43,755 nt of DNA, from the NCBI GenBank assembly GCA_002280485.1, contig NCED01000015.1, positions 1 to 43,755 of the forward strand, given 5' to 3'. Source of the DNA: Caulobacterales bacterium 32-69-10. GTDB lineage: Bacteria > Pseudomonadota > Alphaproteobacteria > Caulobacterales > Caulobacteraceae. The position numbers and the translations under genes were made by a program. Of the stretch, positions 8,977 to 17,119 are shown one piece after another. A model generated the notes under the pieces. It did no database searches. It worked only from the letters and a program-made list of their open reading frames with translations, and was not told the origin of the DNA. Numbering within the stretch: the stretch's first letter is position 1; every line of letters begins with the position of its first letter.

Positions 8977-9399
8977 ATGGGTGACGTTAAGGCGGACGCA
9001 TCGGGAGGCGTGAGGCGGGCCATGCCCACTTCGCCGCACCTGCAGATCTGGCGCTGGCACATCACCATGGCCGCCTCGATCTTCACCCGCGCCACGGGCG
9101 TCGCGCTCTATGTCGGCCTGTTCGTGGTCGTCGCCTGGGCCGCGTCGCTCGCCGCCGGGCCCGACAGCTACGATCTGTTCATGGGCCTGATGGCCAGCTG
9201 GCTCGGCAAGCTGGTGCTGTTCGGTCTGACCGTCTCGATCTTCTATCACCTGGCCGCCGGCCTGCGGCACCTGGCCTTCGACAGCGGCGTCGGCTTCGAG
9301 CCGAAGACCGCCAACATGACCGCCGTCGCGTGCATGGCCTTCGCGGTGGTCGCCACCGCGGTGGTCTGGGTCCTGGCCTTCGCCGTGGGGGCCATCTGA
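8977..9399 (+). CDS. sdhC: Succinate dehydrogenase cytochrome b556 subunit SdhC
   Basis: SdhC is one of the two membrane anchors of complex II; it helps bind heme b and ubiquinone. The protein is 140 residues. The start at 8977 follows AAGGGAG and gives MGDVKADASG; an ATG further upstream at 8908 falls in the promoter. Family motifs are SPHLQIWRWHITMAASIFTR near the N-terminus (ubiquinone site region) and FYHLAAGLRHLAFDSG, the SdhC signature with the presumed heme-ligand His in the second transmembrane helix. Three hydrophobic helices are visible. The stop overlaps the sdhD start (TGATG). Confidence 0.95.
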   Translation: MGDVKADASGGVRRAMPTSPHLQIWRWHITMAASIFTRATGVALYVGLFVVVAWAASLAAGPDSYDLFMGLMASWLGKLVLFGLTVSIFYHLAAGLRHLAFDSGVGFEPKTANMTAVACMAFAVVATAVVWVLAFAVGAI

Positions 9400-9800
9400 T
9401 GGACGCCAGCAACAACTATCGCACGCCCCTGTCCCGGGTCCGCGGCCTGGGTTCGGCCAAGGAGGGGGCGCACCGCTTCATCTCCGAGCGCGCCACCGGC
9501 ATCGCCCTCGTGCCCCTGTCCCTGTGGGCCGTCTATGCGGTGATCCAGGTCGCCCCCGTCGGCTACGAGGGCGCGATCACCCTGCTGCAGTCGCCGCTGA
9601 ACGCGGTGATGGCCTCGCTGCTGATCTTCGTGTCGTGCGTCCACATGGAAGCGGGCATGCGGGTCATCATCGAAGACTACATCCACAAGCCCGCGTCGAA
9701 GATCGGCCTGCTGCTGCTCAACGCCGGCGTCTGCTGGCTCGGCGGCGCCCTCGGCGTCTTCTCAATCCTCAAGGTCGCCCTCCTGGGCGTGGGAGCCTGA
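9399..9800 (+). CDS. sdhD: Succinate dehydrogenase hydrophobic membrane anchor SdhD
   Basis: The second membrane anchor of complex II, 133 residues, starting [20 protein letters not shown]. The region [21 protein letters not shown] contains the conserved RxT-type start of helix 1; the second helix carries [19 protein letters not shown], where the His is the likely heme b ligand and the Asp-Tyr pair is typical of the quinone site. The start codon overlaps the sdhC stop by one base; the sdhA start lies 4 nt after the stop. Confidence 0.94.
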   Translation: MDASNNYRTPLSRVRGLGSAKEGAHRFISERATGIALVPLSLWAVYAVIQVAPVGYEGAITLLQSPLNAVMASLLIFVSCVHMEAGMRVIIEDYIHKPASKIGLLLLNAGVCWLGGALGVFSILKVALLGVGA

Positions 9801-9804
9801 TCGC

Positions 9805-11595
9805 ATGGCCGCCTATGAGTTCATCGACCACAACTTCGACGTGGTGGTGGTCGGCGCCGGCGGCTCCGGCCTGCGCGCCGCCCTGGGCTGCGCCCAGGCC
9901 GGTCTGAAGACCGCCTGCGTCACCAAGGTCTTCCCGACCCGCTCGCACACCGTCGCGGCGCAGGGCGGCATTTCCGCCGCGCTCGGCAACATGGGCGAGG
10001 ACGACTGGCGCTGGCACATGTACGACACCGTCAAGGGGTCGGACTGGCTGGGCGACCAGGACGCCATCGAATACCTGTGCCGCTCGGCGCCGGCCGCCAT
10101 CTATGAGCTCGAGCACTGGGGCGTGCCCTTCTCGCGCACCGACGACGGCAAGATCTACCAGCGCGCCTTCGGCGGCATGACCAAGAACTACGGCGAGGCC
10201 CCGCAGCAGCGCACCTGCGCCGCCGCCGACCGCACCGGCCACGCCATCCTGCACACCCTGTACGGCCAGTCGGTGCGCAACGCGGTGGACTTCTACACCG
10301 AGTACCTCGCCCTCGACCTGATCATGGACGACGAGGGCGTCTGCCGCGGCGTCACCGCCTGGAAGCTCGACGACGGCACCCTGCACCGCTTCACGGCGCA
10401 GATGGTCATCCTGGCCACCGGCGGCTACGGCCGGGCCTTCTTCTCCTGCACCTCGGCCCACACCTGCACCGGCGACGGCAACGCCATGGTGCTGCGCGCC
10501 GGCCTGCCGCTGCAGGACATGGAGTTCGTGCAGTTCCACCCGACCGGCATCTACGGCGCCGGCGTGCTGATCACCGAGGGGGTGCGCGGCGAGGGCGGCT
10601 ATCTGACCAACTCCGAGGGCGAGCGCTTCATGGAGCGCTACGCCCCCTCGGCCAAGGACCTGGCGTCCCGCGACGTGGTGTCCCGCGCCATGACCATCGA
10701 GATCCGCGAAGGGCGCGGGGTGGGTCCGAACAAGGACCACATCTACCTCCACCTCGACCACCTCGACCCGAAGATCATCGCCGAGCGGCTGCCGGGCATC
10801 AGCGAGAGCGCCCGCATCTTCGCCGGGGTCGACGTGACCAAGGAGCCGATCCCGGTCCTGCCGACCGTGCACTACAACATGGGCGGCATTCCCACGAACT
10901 ATCACGGCGAGGTGCTGACCAAGGTCGGCGACAACCCCGACGCCATCGTGCCCGGCCTGATGGCCGTGGGCGAGGCGGCCTGCGTCTCGGTGCACGGCGC
11001 CAACCGCCTCGGCTCCAATTCGCTGACCGACCTTGTGGTGTTCGGCCGGGCCGCGGGTCTGCGCGCCGGCGAGATCATCACCCCGGGCAAGACCGTCCCC
11101 GGCCCCAAGGCTTCGCAGACCGACGCCCACCTCGAGCGCTTCGACCGCTTCCGCAACGCTTCGGGCCCCACCCCCACCGCCAAGCTGCGGCTGGAGATGC
11201 AAAAGGCGATGCAGGAGGACTGCGCCGTGTTCCGCATGGGCGAGACCCTGCAGTCCGGCGTCAACCGCATCGCCCAGGTCTACAATCGCCTGCCGGAGAT
11301 CTCGGTGGCCGACCGCGGCCTGATCTGGAACACCGACCTCGTCGAGACCCTGGAGTTCGACAACCTGATCGCCAATGCGGCGGTGACGGTGAACTCGGCG
11401 GTCAACCGGCAGGAGAGCCGCGGCGCCCACGCCCGCGAGGACTTCTCCGACCGCAACGACGATGTGTGGATGAAGCACACCCTGGCCTGGCTCGACGCCA
11501 AGTCCGGGGCGGTGAAGATCGATTATCGCCCGGTGCACGCCTACACCATGAGCAACGACATCAGCTACATCGCGCCCAAGGCGCGGGTGTACTGA
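9805..11595 (+). CDS. sdhA: Succinate dehydrogenase flavoprotein subunit SdhA
   Basis: SdhA oxidises succinate to fumarate and passes electrons to the iron-sulfur subunit. The protein has 596 residues, the usual length. The dinucleotide-binding motif [16 protein letters not shown] starts near residue 13. His48 in [13 protein letters not shown] is the expected attachment point of covalent FAD. Substrate and catalytic motifs include [26 protein letters not shown] and [21 protein letters not shown]. The C-terminal domain ends [14 protein letters not shown], a conserved ending. It is co-transcribed with sdhC, sdhD and sdhB. Confidence 0.98.
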   Translation: MAAYEFIDHNFDVVVVGAGGSGLRAALGCAQAGLKTACVTKVFPTRSHTVAAQGGISAALGNMGEDDWRWHMYDTVKGSDWLGDQDAIEYLCRSAPAAIYELEHWGVPFSRTDDGKIYQRAFGGMTKNYGEAPQQRTCAAADRTGHAILHTLYGQSVRNAVDFYTEYLALDLIMDDEGVCRGVTAWKLDDGTLHRFTAQMVILATGGYGRAFFSCTSAHTCTGDGNAMVLRAGLPLQDMEFVQFHPTGIYGAGVLITEGVRGEGGYLTNSEGERFMERYAPSAKDLASRDVVSRAMTIEIREGRGVGPNKDHIYLHLDHLDPKIIAERLPGISESARIFAGVDVTKEPIPVLPTVHYNMGGIPTNYHGEVLTKVGDNPDAIVPGLMAVGEAACVSVHGANRLGSNSLTDLVVFGRAAGLRAGEIITPGKTVPGPKASQTDAHLERFDRFRNASGPTPTAKLRLEMQKAMQEDCAVFRMGETLQSGVNRIAQVYNRLPEISVADRGLIWNTDLVETLEFDNLIANAAVTVNSAVNRQESRGAHAREDFSDRNDDVWMKHTLAWLDAKSGAVKIDYRPVHAYTMSNDISYIAPKARVY

Positions 11596-11611
11596 GAAGG
11601 ATCGCCCGCCA

Positions 11612-12394
11612 ATGGCCGAATTCGCGCTGCCGAAGAATTCCCGCCCCACCAAGGGCCGTCACACGCCGGCGCCGGCGGGGGCGACCAAGGTGCGGACCTT
11701 CAAGGTCTATCGCTACGACCCCGAGACGGGCGCCAACCCGCGCTGGGACACCTACGACGTGGACGTCGGCGCCTGCGGACCGATGGTTCTGGACGCCCTG
11801 ATCCACATCAAGAACACCATGGACCCGACGCTGGCCTTCCGCCGCTCGTGCCGTGAAGGGGTGTGCGGCTCCTGCGCCATGAACATCGGCGGTCGCAACA
11901 CCCTGGCCTGCACCGTCGGCTGGTCCGAGACCGGCGGCGACGCGGTGACCATCTCGCCCCTGCCGCACATGCCGGTGATCAAGGACCTGGTCCCCGACCT
12001 GACCCTGTTCTTCGCCCAGTACTCCTCGATCGAGCCCTGGCTGCACACCGAAACCCCGATGCCGGAAAAGGAGTGGCGCCAGGCTCCGGAGGACCGCCGC
12101 AAGCTCGACGGCCTCTACGAGTGCATCCTGTGCGCCTGCTGCTCGACCTCGTGCCCCAGCTACTGGTGGAACGGCGAGAAGTACCTCGGCCCCGCCGCCC
12201 TGCTGCACGCCTACCGCTGGCTGATCGACAGCCGCGACGAAGCGGCGGGCGAGCGCCTCGACTACCTCGAGGATCCGTTCAAGCTCTACCGCTGCCACAC
12301 CATCATGAATTGCGCCCAGGTCTGCCCCAAGGGGCTGAACCCGGCCAAGGCGATCGCCGAGATCAAGAAGATGATGGTCGAACGGGTGGTGTGA
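11612..12394 (+). CDS. sdhB: Succinate dehydrogenase iron-sulfur subunit SdhB
   Basis: SdhB carries the three iron-sulfur clusters that link FAD to quinone. The protein is 260 residues. Cys80, Cys85, Cys88 and Cys100 form the [2Fe-2S] site (CREGVCGSC). Cys171, Cys174, Cys177 and Cys238 fit the [4Fe-4S] cluster, and Cys181, Cys228 and Cys234 the [3Fe-4S] cluster ([12 protein letters not shown] and [14 protein letters not shown]). All ligands are present. Trp185/Trp186 in SYWWNG lie in the expected quinone-site loop. It is the last classical gene of the operon. Confidence 0.98.
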   Translation: MAEFALPKNSRPTKGRHTPAPAGATKVRTFKVYRYDPETGANPRWDTYDVDVGACGPMVLDALIHIKNTMDPTLAFRRSCREGVCGSCAMNIGGRNTLACTVGWSETGGDAVTISPLPHMPVIKDLVPDLTLFFAQYSSIEPWLHTETPMPEKEWRQAPEDRRKLDGLYECILCACCSTSCPSYWWNGEKYLGPAALLHAYRWLIDSRDEAAGERLDYLEDPFKLYRCHTIMNCAQVCPKGLNPAKAIAEIKKMMVERVV

Positions 12395-12395
12395 G

Positions 12396-12518
12396 GTGGC
12401 GGCCGAGCGCACGCTTCGTCGGCCAAAACACCCCAGGGCCTATGCGGCCCTGATCGCGCTCGCCGCCATTGTCCTCGCCATAGGCGTCGCCGGAACCTGG
12501 AGCCTCGCCCTGGGTTGA
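12396..12518 (+). CDS. Possible 40-residue membrane peptide after sdhB
   Basis: A GTG at 12396, one base after the sdhB stop, opens a 40-codon frame ending at TGA 12516-12518. The peptide starts with a basic stretch (AAERTLRRPKHPRAY) and continues with a hydrophobic segment (ALIALAAIVLAIGVAG) long enough for one transmembrane helix, with the positive residues on the expected cytoplasmic side. Single-helix peptides associated with respiratory complexes are known, but no homology is claimed here. The ribosome-binding site is weak (GTGTGAGG overlaps the sdhB end). It could be an accident of GC-rich sequence. Confidence 0.35.
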   Translation: MAAERTLRRPKHPRAYAALIALAAIVLAIGVAGTWSLALG

Positions 12519-12542
12519 GGCTGGGCCGGCGGGGAGCGAGCC

Positions 12543-13160
12543 ATGACTAAGCGCATCCTGGTGATCGCCATCGTCGCCGTCCTGGCCGTCGCCGCCGCCG
12601 GCTATGGCTGGTGGCGCACCGACCTGCGCTGGCGCCCCAAGACCCTGACGGCCCACGAGGCCGAGATCGCCGCCCTGGTCGAGACCGCCGGCTGGGTCTC
12701 GCCCGGCAAGGGCGACAAGGTGCTGTACCTGGTCGGCTTTCGCGCCTGTCCCGACTGCATCCGGTTCGAAAAGGAGCAGTTCCCCCTGCTGCAGGGCGCG
12801 GGGGTCGACACCCGGGTGATCCTGTTCCCCCGCCGCACCCAATCGGACGCCGCCGAACGCGCCGGGGTGGCCGAGCTGTGGAAGACCCGCAGCTGGGAGA
12901 CCTGGGAGCGCTGGTCGGCCGTGGTCCCTGCCGCCTGGACCGCGGAGGGCATTGTCTCGGCCGACACCGACCCCGAGCGGGCGGCCCTGGTCGAGAAGAG
13001 CCGGCGCCTGACCGAACAGCTGAAGCCGCTCCTGGCCGACAACGGGATCAGGATGGCCTACCCGACCCTGATCTGGCGCGACGCCAGGGGACGCCTGCGC
13101 GGCTGCGCCTGTGAAAGGCGCGAGACGTACAAATATGTGCGCAAGGAACTTGGGGCCTGA
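12543..13160 (+). CDS. Membrane-anchored thioredoxin-fold protein with CPDC motif
   Basis: A 205-residue protein with an uncleaved signal-anchor-like N-terminus (ILVIAIVAVLAVAAAGYGWW, residues 5-24), which would place the rest in the periplasm. A CxxC active-site motif, Cys69-Pro-Asp-Cys72 in LVGFRACPDCIRFEKEQF, follows a beta strand, as in thioredoxin and DsbC/DsbG-like folds. A possible cis-Pro region is AYPTLIWRDARGR. Two further Cys lie near the C-terminus (GCACERRE). GGGGAG precedes the ATG. It stands 148 nt after sdhB and is convergent with dnaA. The substrate is unknown; a periplasmic thiol-disulfide role is inferred from the motif. Confidence 0.85.
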   Translation: MTKRILVIAIVAVLAVAAAGYGWWRTDLRWRPKTLTAHEAEIAALVETAGWVSPGKGDKVLYLVGFRACPDCIRFEKEQFPLLQGAGVDTRVILFPRRTQSDAAERAGVAELWKTRSWETWERWSAVVPAAWTAEGIVSADTDPERAALVEKSRRLTEQLKPLLADNGIRMAYPTLIWRDARGRLRGCACERRETYKYVRKELGA

Positions 13161-13177
13161 AGACCTTCTTCCCTTGC

Positions 13178-14653
13178 CTAGTCCCGCAGCTTCCTGGCGA
13201 TGGCTTCCAGGTCGGCCGCGAGGGCGGGGTCGCCGGCCTTCAGCTCCTCGATGCGGCGGACGGCGTGCAGGACCGTGGTGTGGTCCCGGCCGCCGAAGCG
13301 CCGGCCGATGTCCGGCAGGGAGCGGGTGGTCATCTGCTTGGCCAGATACATGGCCGCCTGGCGGGGCCGGGCCACCGCGCGGGTGCGGCGCTCGGACAGG
13401 AGATCGGTCTGCTTCATGCCGAAATGCTCGGCCGTCGCCTTCTGGATGTCGTCGACGGTGATGCGCTTTTCGCCGCGGGACAGGTGCGGCCGCAGGATGG
13501 TCTGGGCCTCGTCGAGGCTCAGCTTGGGCAGGCGCTCGCCGGCCCGGGCGACGAGGGTGTTGAGGCCCCCTTCGAGCTCGCGGACGGAATCCGAAAAGCG
13601 GTCCGCCAGGAATTGCAGAACCTCCGGGCGGACCCGGCCCTCGACGCCGAGCTCGCGCGACAGCAGGGCCAGCTTGCGCTCGAGAATGCCCAGCCGCAGG
13701 GCCCGGTCGGCCGGCTCGATGCCGCAGACGAGGCCTGCGCCCAGGTGCGAGCGCAGGCGCCCGTCGACCTCGGTCAGGGCCGAGGGCGGCCGGTCGGCGG
13801 AGAACACCACCCGGCGGCCTTCGCCGGTCAGCGCGGCCAGGGTGTGGAACAGCTCTTCCTGCGACGACTTCTTGCCGCCGATGAAGTGGACGTCGTCGAC
13901 CAGCAAGAGGTCGGCGGTGCGCAGGTCGTCCTTGAAGGCCGCGCCGGCGCGATCCATCACGGCCCGCACGAAGGTCGACAAGAAGCGCTCGGCGGTCAGA
14001 TAGACGATCCGCTTCTCGGGTCGGGTGCGCCCGGCCTCCCAGGCGATGGCGTTGAGCAGGTGCGTCTTTCCGAAGCCGTAAGGGCCGTGGAACAGGACCG
14101 GATTGAAGCAGCCGTCGCTCCAGCTCGCCACCCGGCGGGCGACCGCCAGAGCGAACTCGTTGGCCGGGCCCGGCACGAAGGTGTCGAAGGTGAAGCGCTC
14201 CTGCAGCCCAGCCTGGCGCGGCGCGGCGGGGACGGGGGCGCCGGGGACGCGAACGGCCTCGTGCTGGAGGATGATCGGCGCGGCCTCGGCCACCACGTCG
14301 GGAAGGGCGGCGGTGCGTGGGGCGCCGCCGTGCTCGGCCTCGAACTCGGCCCGCGAGCTGAGCAGCAGCGGGCGCTGCTGGGGATCGTTCTGGGTCCACA
14401 GCTCGCCGATGCGGCGCCAGGCGTTGCGGCGGATCCAGTCACGGGCGATGCCGGTGGGGGTGACCACGACGACGGCGCCGTCGGAGCCCTCGCGCAGTTG
14501 AGCCTGGGCGATCCAGGAGCCGAAGGTGTTGTCGCCCAGCTCGCCCCGCAGGGCGGCGCAGGTGGAGGACCAGACGGCTCCCGTGGTCGGACCCATGACG
14601 CCCTCCGCCGCCGCATGCCATTGCGGCGCCCTGCTGTTCGACAAGCTCGTCAT
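13178..14653 (-). CDS. dnaA: Chromosomal replication initiator DnaA
   Basis: DnaA binds DnaA boxes at the origin and melts it in the ATP form. From the ATG at 14653 the protein is 491 residues, close to the 490 of C. crescentus. Domain I starts at VWSSTCAALRGELGDNTFGSW; the AAA+ domain has Walker A GPYGFGKTHLLNAI, Walker B LLLVDDVHFIGGK and sensor region VVFSADRPPS; domain IV ends with the DNA-binding signature RSLPDIGRRFGGRDHTT. The start is uncertain: the frame opens at 14740, and the ATG at 14596 has the best Shine-Dalgarno (GGAGG, 6 nt before the ATG) and would give 472 residues. rpsT lies upstream on the same strand, as in Caulobacter. The 3' end is 17 nt from a convergent gene. Confidence 0.96.
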   Translation of the reverse strand: MTSLSNSRAPQWHAAAEGVMGPTTGAVWSSTCAALRGELGDNTFGSWIAQAQLREGSDGAVVVVTPTGIARDWIRRNAWRRIGELWTQNDPQQRPLLLSSRAEFEAEHGGAPRTAALPDVVAEAAPIILQHEAVRVPGAPVPAAPRQAGLQERFTFDTFVPGPANEFALAVARRVASWSDGCFNPVLFHGPYGFGKTHLLNAIAWEAGRTRPEKRIVYLTAERFLSTFVRAVMDRAGAAFKDDLRTADLLLVDDVHFIGGKKSSQEELFHTLAALTGEGRRVVFSADRPPSALTEVDGRLRSHLGAGLVCGIEPADRALRLGILERKLALLSRELGVEGRVRPEVLQFLADRFSDSVRELEGGLNTLVARAGERLPKLSLDEAQTILRPHLSRGEKRITVDDIQKATAEHFGMKQTDLLSERRTRAVARPRQAAMYLAKQMTTRSLPDIGRRFGGRDHTTVLHAVRRIEELKAGDPALAADLEAIARKLRD

Positions 14654-14970
14654 CTGCCCCGCCATCCCGCCTGTAGAAAGCCCAAACCCCGCCGAAAAGA
14701 CACGATCTCGCTCGCGCTTTTTCGCTGCGCGTTTACTCAAAAGGGGACTCTGCGACGGACGCTACTCTTGCCCGCCGTTTCATCCGTGATGAGATGGAAG
14801 TGCCTTCTGGACATCACAGTATCCCCGAGCATCGGCTGAGCAAGGGTGATTCTTGGCGTGTCCGGCGGATATTTCGTTTGACTCAGGCAAGCCTCGAAAC
14901 GGGCAAGGAAAACCAAAACCCCGCGACAGGTGCGACTTTTCGCACACCAGAAAACCACATCGAGGACGGA
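14654..14970 (-). promoter_or_regulatory. dnaA upstream region with three GANTC sites
   Basis: No gene is visible here. Three CcrM-type GANTC sites occur within 140 bp: GACTC at 14746-14750, GATTC at 14848-14852 and GACTC at 14880-14884. In C. crescentus the dnaA promoter is known to respond to the methylation state of GANTC sites, coupling its transcription to fork passage. No perfect DnaA box (TTATCCACA) and no paired CtrA site were seen. The exact promoter could not be placed. Confidence 0.5.
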
Positions 14971-14972
14971 CG

Positions 14973-15006
14973 AAAGCCGCAGACGCTGGCTTGCGTCTAC
15001 GGCTTT
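14973..15006 (-). terminator. Stem-loop between rpsT and dnaA
   Basis: AAAGCCGCAGACGC (14973-14986) pairs with GCGTCTACGGCTTT (14993-15006) with one mismatch, forming a 14-bp stem with a 6-nt loop. It lies 67 nt after the rpsT stop on the minus strand. A long U-run is missing, so it is only a candidate terminator or attenuator. A second small stem (CGGCCTC/GAGGCCG) lies between it and rpsT at 15031-15048. Confidence 0.45.
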
Positions 15007-15073
15007 GAAAGCTGTGGTATTTTAGGGGATCGGCCTCAAACGAGGCCGTCCGGGTCCGGCCGAAGTCGCCGGA

Positions 15074-15346
15074 TCAGGCGGGGGCGCCGACCTTGTTCAG
15101 GCGGGCCGCGAGACGCGACACCTTGCGCGCGCCGGTGTTCTTGTGGACGACGCCCTTGGACACGGCCCGCATCAGTTCGGACTGGGCCACGATGAAGGCG
15201 GCCTTGGCGGCCTCGGCGTCGCCGCCGGTCAGGGCTTCCTCGAACTTGCGCAGATAGGTGCGCACGCGGGAGCGACGGGCCTTGTTGACCTCGGTACGGC
15301 GTTCGATCTTGCGGATCGCCTTCTTGGAGCCAGGCGTGTTGGCCAT
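15074..15346 (-). CDS. rpsT: 30S ribosomal protein S20
   Basis: S20 is an all-helical primary binder of 16S rRNA. The 90-residue protein starts [20 protein letters not shown] and has the family pattern [39 protein letters not shown] and [11 protein letters not shown]. Length is as expected. It precedes dnaA on the same strand, the order described in Caulobacter. The 114-bp upstream gap to yciB probably holds its promoter, but no clear element was assigned. Confidence 0.96.
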   Translation of the reverse strand: MANTPGSKKAIRKIERRTEVNKARRSRVRTYLRKFEEALTGGDAEAAKAAFIVAQSELMRAVSKGVVHKNTGARKVSRLAARLNKVGAPA

Positions 15347-15460
15347 GGGTGGATCGTGCCTCGGAAAACGGACAATGGCCGGAACTTAAGGGTCCCAGCG
15401 CGAAATCAGGAGTGCGCGCATATACGGGAAGGGGGCGGCCCCGTCAACGCAGGAGGGCCC

Positions 15461-16084
15461 TCAATCGGCCTGGGTCTCCAACGCCCGCGCCGCGGCCTCC
15501 TGGGCCTTGGCGTCCTTGAGGATGGCCGGGATCTGGGAGAAGGAGAACAGCAGGGTCAGGACGGCGAGGCCCGGAAACTTGAACCACACCCACAGGGCGT
15601 CCGGCTGGGTGCGCCACACCGCCTCGTTCAGTATGGCCAGGGCCAGGAAGAACAGGCCGTAACGCAGGGTCAGCCGGCGCCAGCCGGCTTCCGACAGGGC
15701 GAGGGCCTCGCCCATCAGCAGCTTCACCGGGCTCTTGCCCATCATATAGCCGCCGAGCAGGGCGACGGCGAAGGCCAGGTTCAGGGCGGTCGGCTTCATC
15801 TTCACGAAGCGGTCGTCGTGGAACACCAGGGTCAGGGTCCCGAAGAACAGGGCCGCGCCGCCGGCGAGCAGGGGGATGAAGGCTACCCGCTTCTCGACCA
15901 CGAAACCGACCAGCAGGGCTATGCCCGAGCCCGCCACCAGCCACCAACTGGCGGCGAGCACGTTGCGGGTGACCAGGAAGCCGACGAGGAAGGCGGCCGC
16001 CCCGGCGTAGTCGACGCAGGCCCGCACGATGGGATTGGATTTCGGTTTGGGCTTGCCGGCGTCAGTCATGGGCGCGTCGTTCAC
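15461..16084 (-). CDS. yciB: Inner membrane septation-type protein YciB/IspZ
   Basis: A polytopic inner-membrane protein of the YciB (IspZ, septation protein A) family, whose members influence envelope integrity and cell division; the biochemical activity is unknown. The protein is 207 residues with about five to six hydrophobic segments. Family motifs include KPTALNLAFAVALLGGYMM, GRSPVKLLMGEALALSE-like (here GKSPVKLLMGEALALSE), GWRRLTLRYGLFFLALAILNE and VWFKFPGLAVLTLLF. The GTG at 16084 is preferred because GGAG lies 7 nt upstream and it begins one base after the ftsY stop; an ATG at 16069 is the alternative. Transcription with ftsY is likely. Confidence 0.9.
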   Translation of the reverse strand: MNDAPMTDAGKPKPKSNPIVRACVDYAGAAAFLVGFLVTRNVLAASWWLVAGSGIALLVGFVVEKRVAFIPLLAGGAALFFGTLTLVFHDDRFVKMKPTALNLAFAVALLGGYMMGKSPVKLLMGEALALSEAGWRRLTLRYGLFFLALAILNEAVWRTQPDALWVWFKFPGLAVLTLLFSFSQIPAILKDAKAQEAAARALETQAD

Positions 16085-16085
16085 T

Positions 16086-17070
16086 CTAAGTCTCCAGTCC
16101 GACCAGCGAGCGGGCGAAGGCGCGGGCGTCGAAGGCCTGCAGGTCCTCCACGCTCTCGCCGACGCCGATCAGCTTGATGGGCGCGCGGCTCGCCTCGGCC
16201 ACCGGCACCAGCACCCCGCCGCGGGCGGTGCCGTCCAGCTTGGTCATCACCACCCCGGTCAGGCCGGCGATCTTGCCAAACGACTCGACCTGGGACAGGG
16301 CGTTGCGGCCGACGGTGGCGTCGAGCACCAGCAGGGTCTCGTGGGGCAGGGCGGGGTCCATCTTCCTGAGCACGCGAACGATCTTGGCCAGTTCGTCCAT
16401 CAGGCCAGACTTGTTCTGCAGCCGGCCTGCGGTGTCGATCAGCACCACGTCGAAGCCTTCGGCCTTGGCCCGGGTCACAGCCTCGAACGCGAGCCCGGCC
16501 GCGTCCGACCCCGGCGGCTTTGTCAGGATCGGCGCGCCCGCCCGCTGGGCCCAGACGGTGAGCTGCTCGATGGCGGCGGCGCGGAAGGTGTCGCCGGCGG
16601 CGATCAGCACCTTGGCGCCCTGGCCGGTCAGGTCGGCGGCGATCTTGCCCAGGGTGGTGGTCTTACCCGAGCCGTTCACGCCCACGAACAGCACGATATA
16701 GGGCTTGGGCCCGCGCAGGGGCTCGAAGCGGGCCTCGTGGGGGCGCAGCTCGGCGGCGATGGCGTCGGCCAGGCCCTCACGCACCTCAGTCTCGGTCGCC
16801 TGTTTGCCGAACCGGGATTTGCCGAAGGCGGCGGAGACGCGGGCGGCGGCGGCGGGGCCGAGGTCGGCCTATCAGCATCTCCTCCAGCTCGTCCAGGGTG
16901 TCCTGGTCGACGGGGCGGGTGGTGAAGACCTGGACGACCTGCTGCGACAGCTGCTGCGACGAGCGCGACAGCCCCTTGGACAGCCGCTCCATCCAGCCTT
17001 TGGACGACCCCATGCGGATGGGGACGACGATGGGCATGTCGTCAGGACGGTCGGGAGGCGCGTCGGTCAT
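16086..17070 (-). pseudogene. ftsY: Signal recognition particle receptor FtsY, interrupted by a frameshift
   Basis: FtsY docks SRP-ribosome complexes at the membrane. Two frames together make one FtsY. The N-terminal part (17070 downwards) reads GWMERLSKGLSRSSQQLSQQ and LDELEEMLI, then becomes Arg-rich nonsense. The other frame resumes as ADLGPAAAARVSAAFGKSRF, EVREGLADAIAAELRP, and carries the full GTPase domain: G1 GVNGSGKTTTLGKIA, GDTFRAAAIEQL, DTAGRLQNK, TKLDGTARGG. At 16869-16874 the expected ATCGAG codons appear as ATAG, i.e. two bases are missing. Since ftsY is essential in bacteria studied, a sequence error is more likely than a dead gene. The start could be ATG 17070 or ATG 17013. The short acidic N-terminal region is typical of Alphaproteobacteria. 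Confidence 0.85.
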
Positions 17071-17119
17071 GGCGCGCTTCTACTGCGCCGGGCGTGCGGG
17101 TGAAAGCGGGGCGGGACGT

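Noticed and set aside
9769..11652. Minus-strand ORF of 627 codons opposite sdhA
   Set aside because: Antisense shadow of sdhA with low-complexity composition; no domains.
12363..14399. Minus-strand ORF of 678 codons over dnaA and its neighbour
   Set aside because: Overlaps dnaA in a different frame; Arg/Pro/Gly-rich composition with no motif, while the dnaA frame holds all DnaA domains.
14654..15073. A replication origin upstream of dnaA
   Set aside because: No DnaA-box cluster, AT-rich stretch or CtrA site was found; in Caulobacter the origin lies at hemE, which is not in this window.
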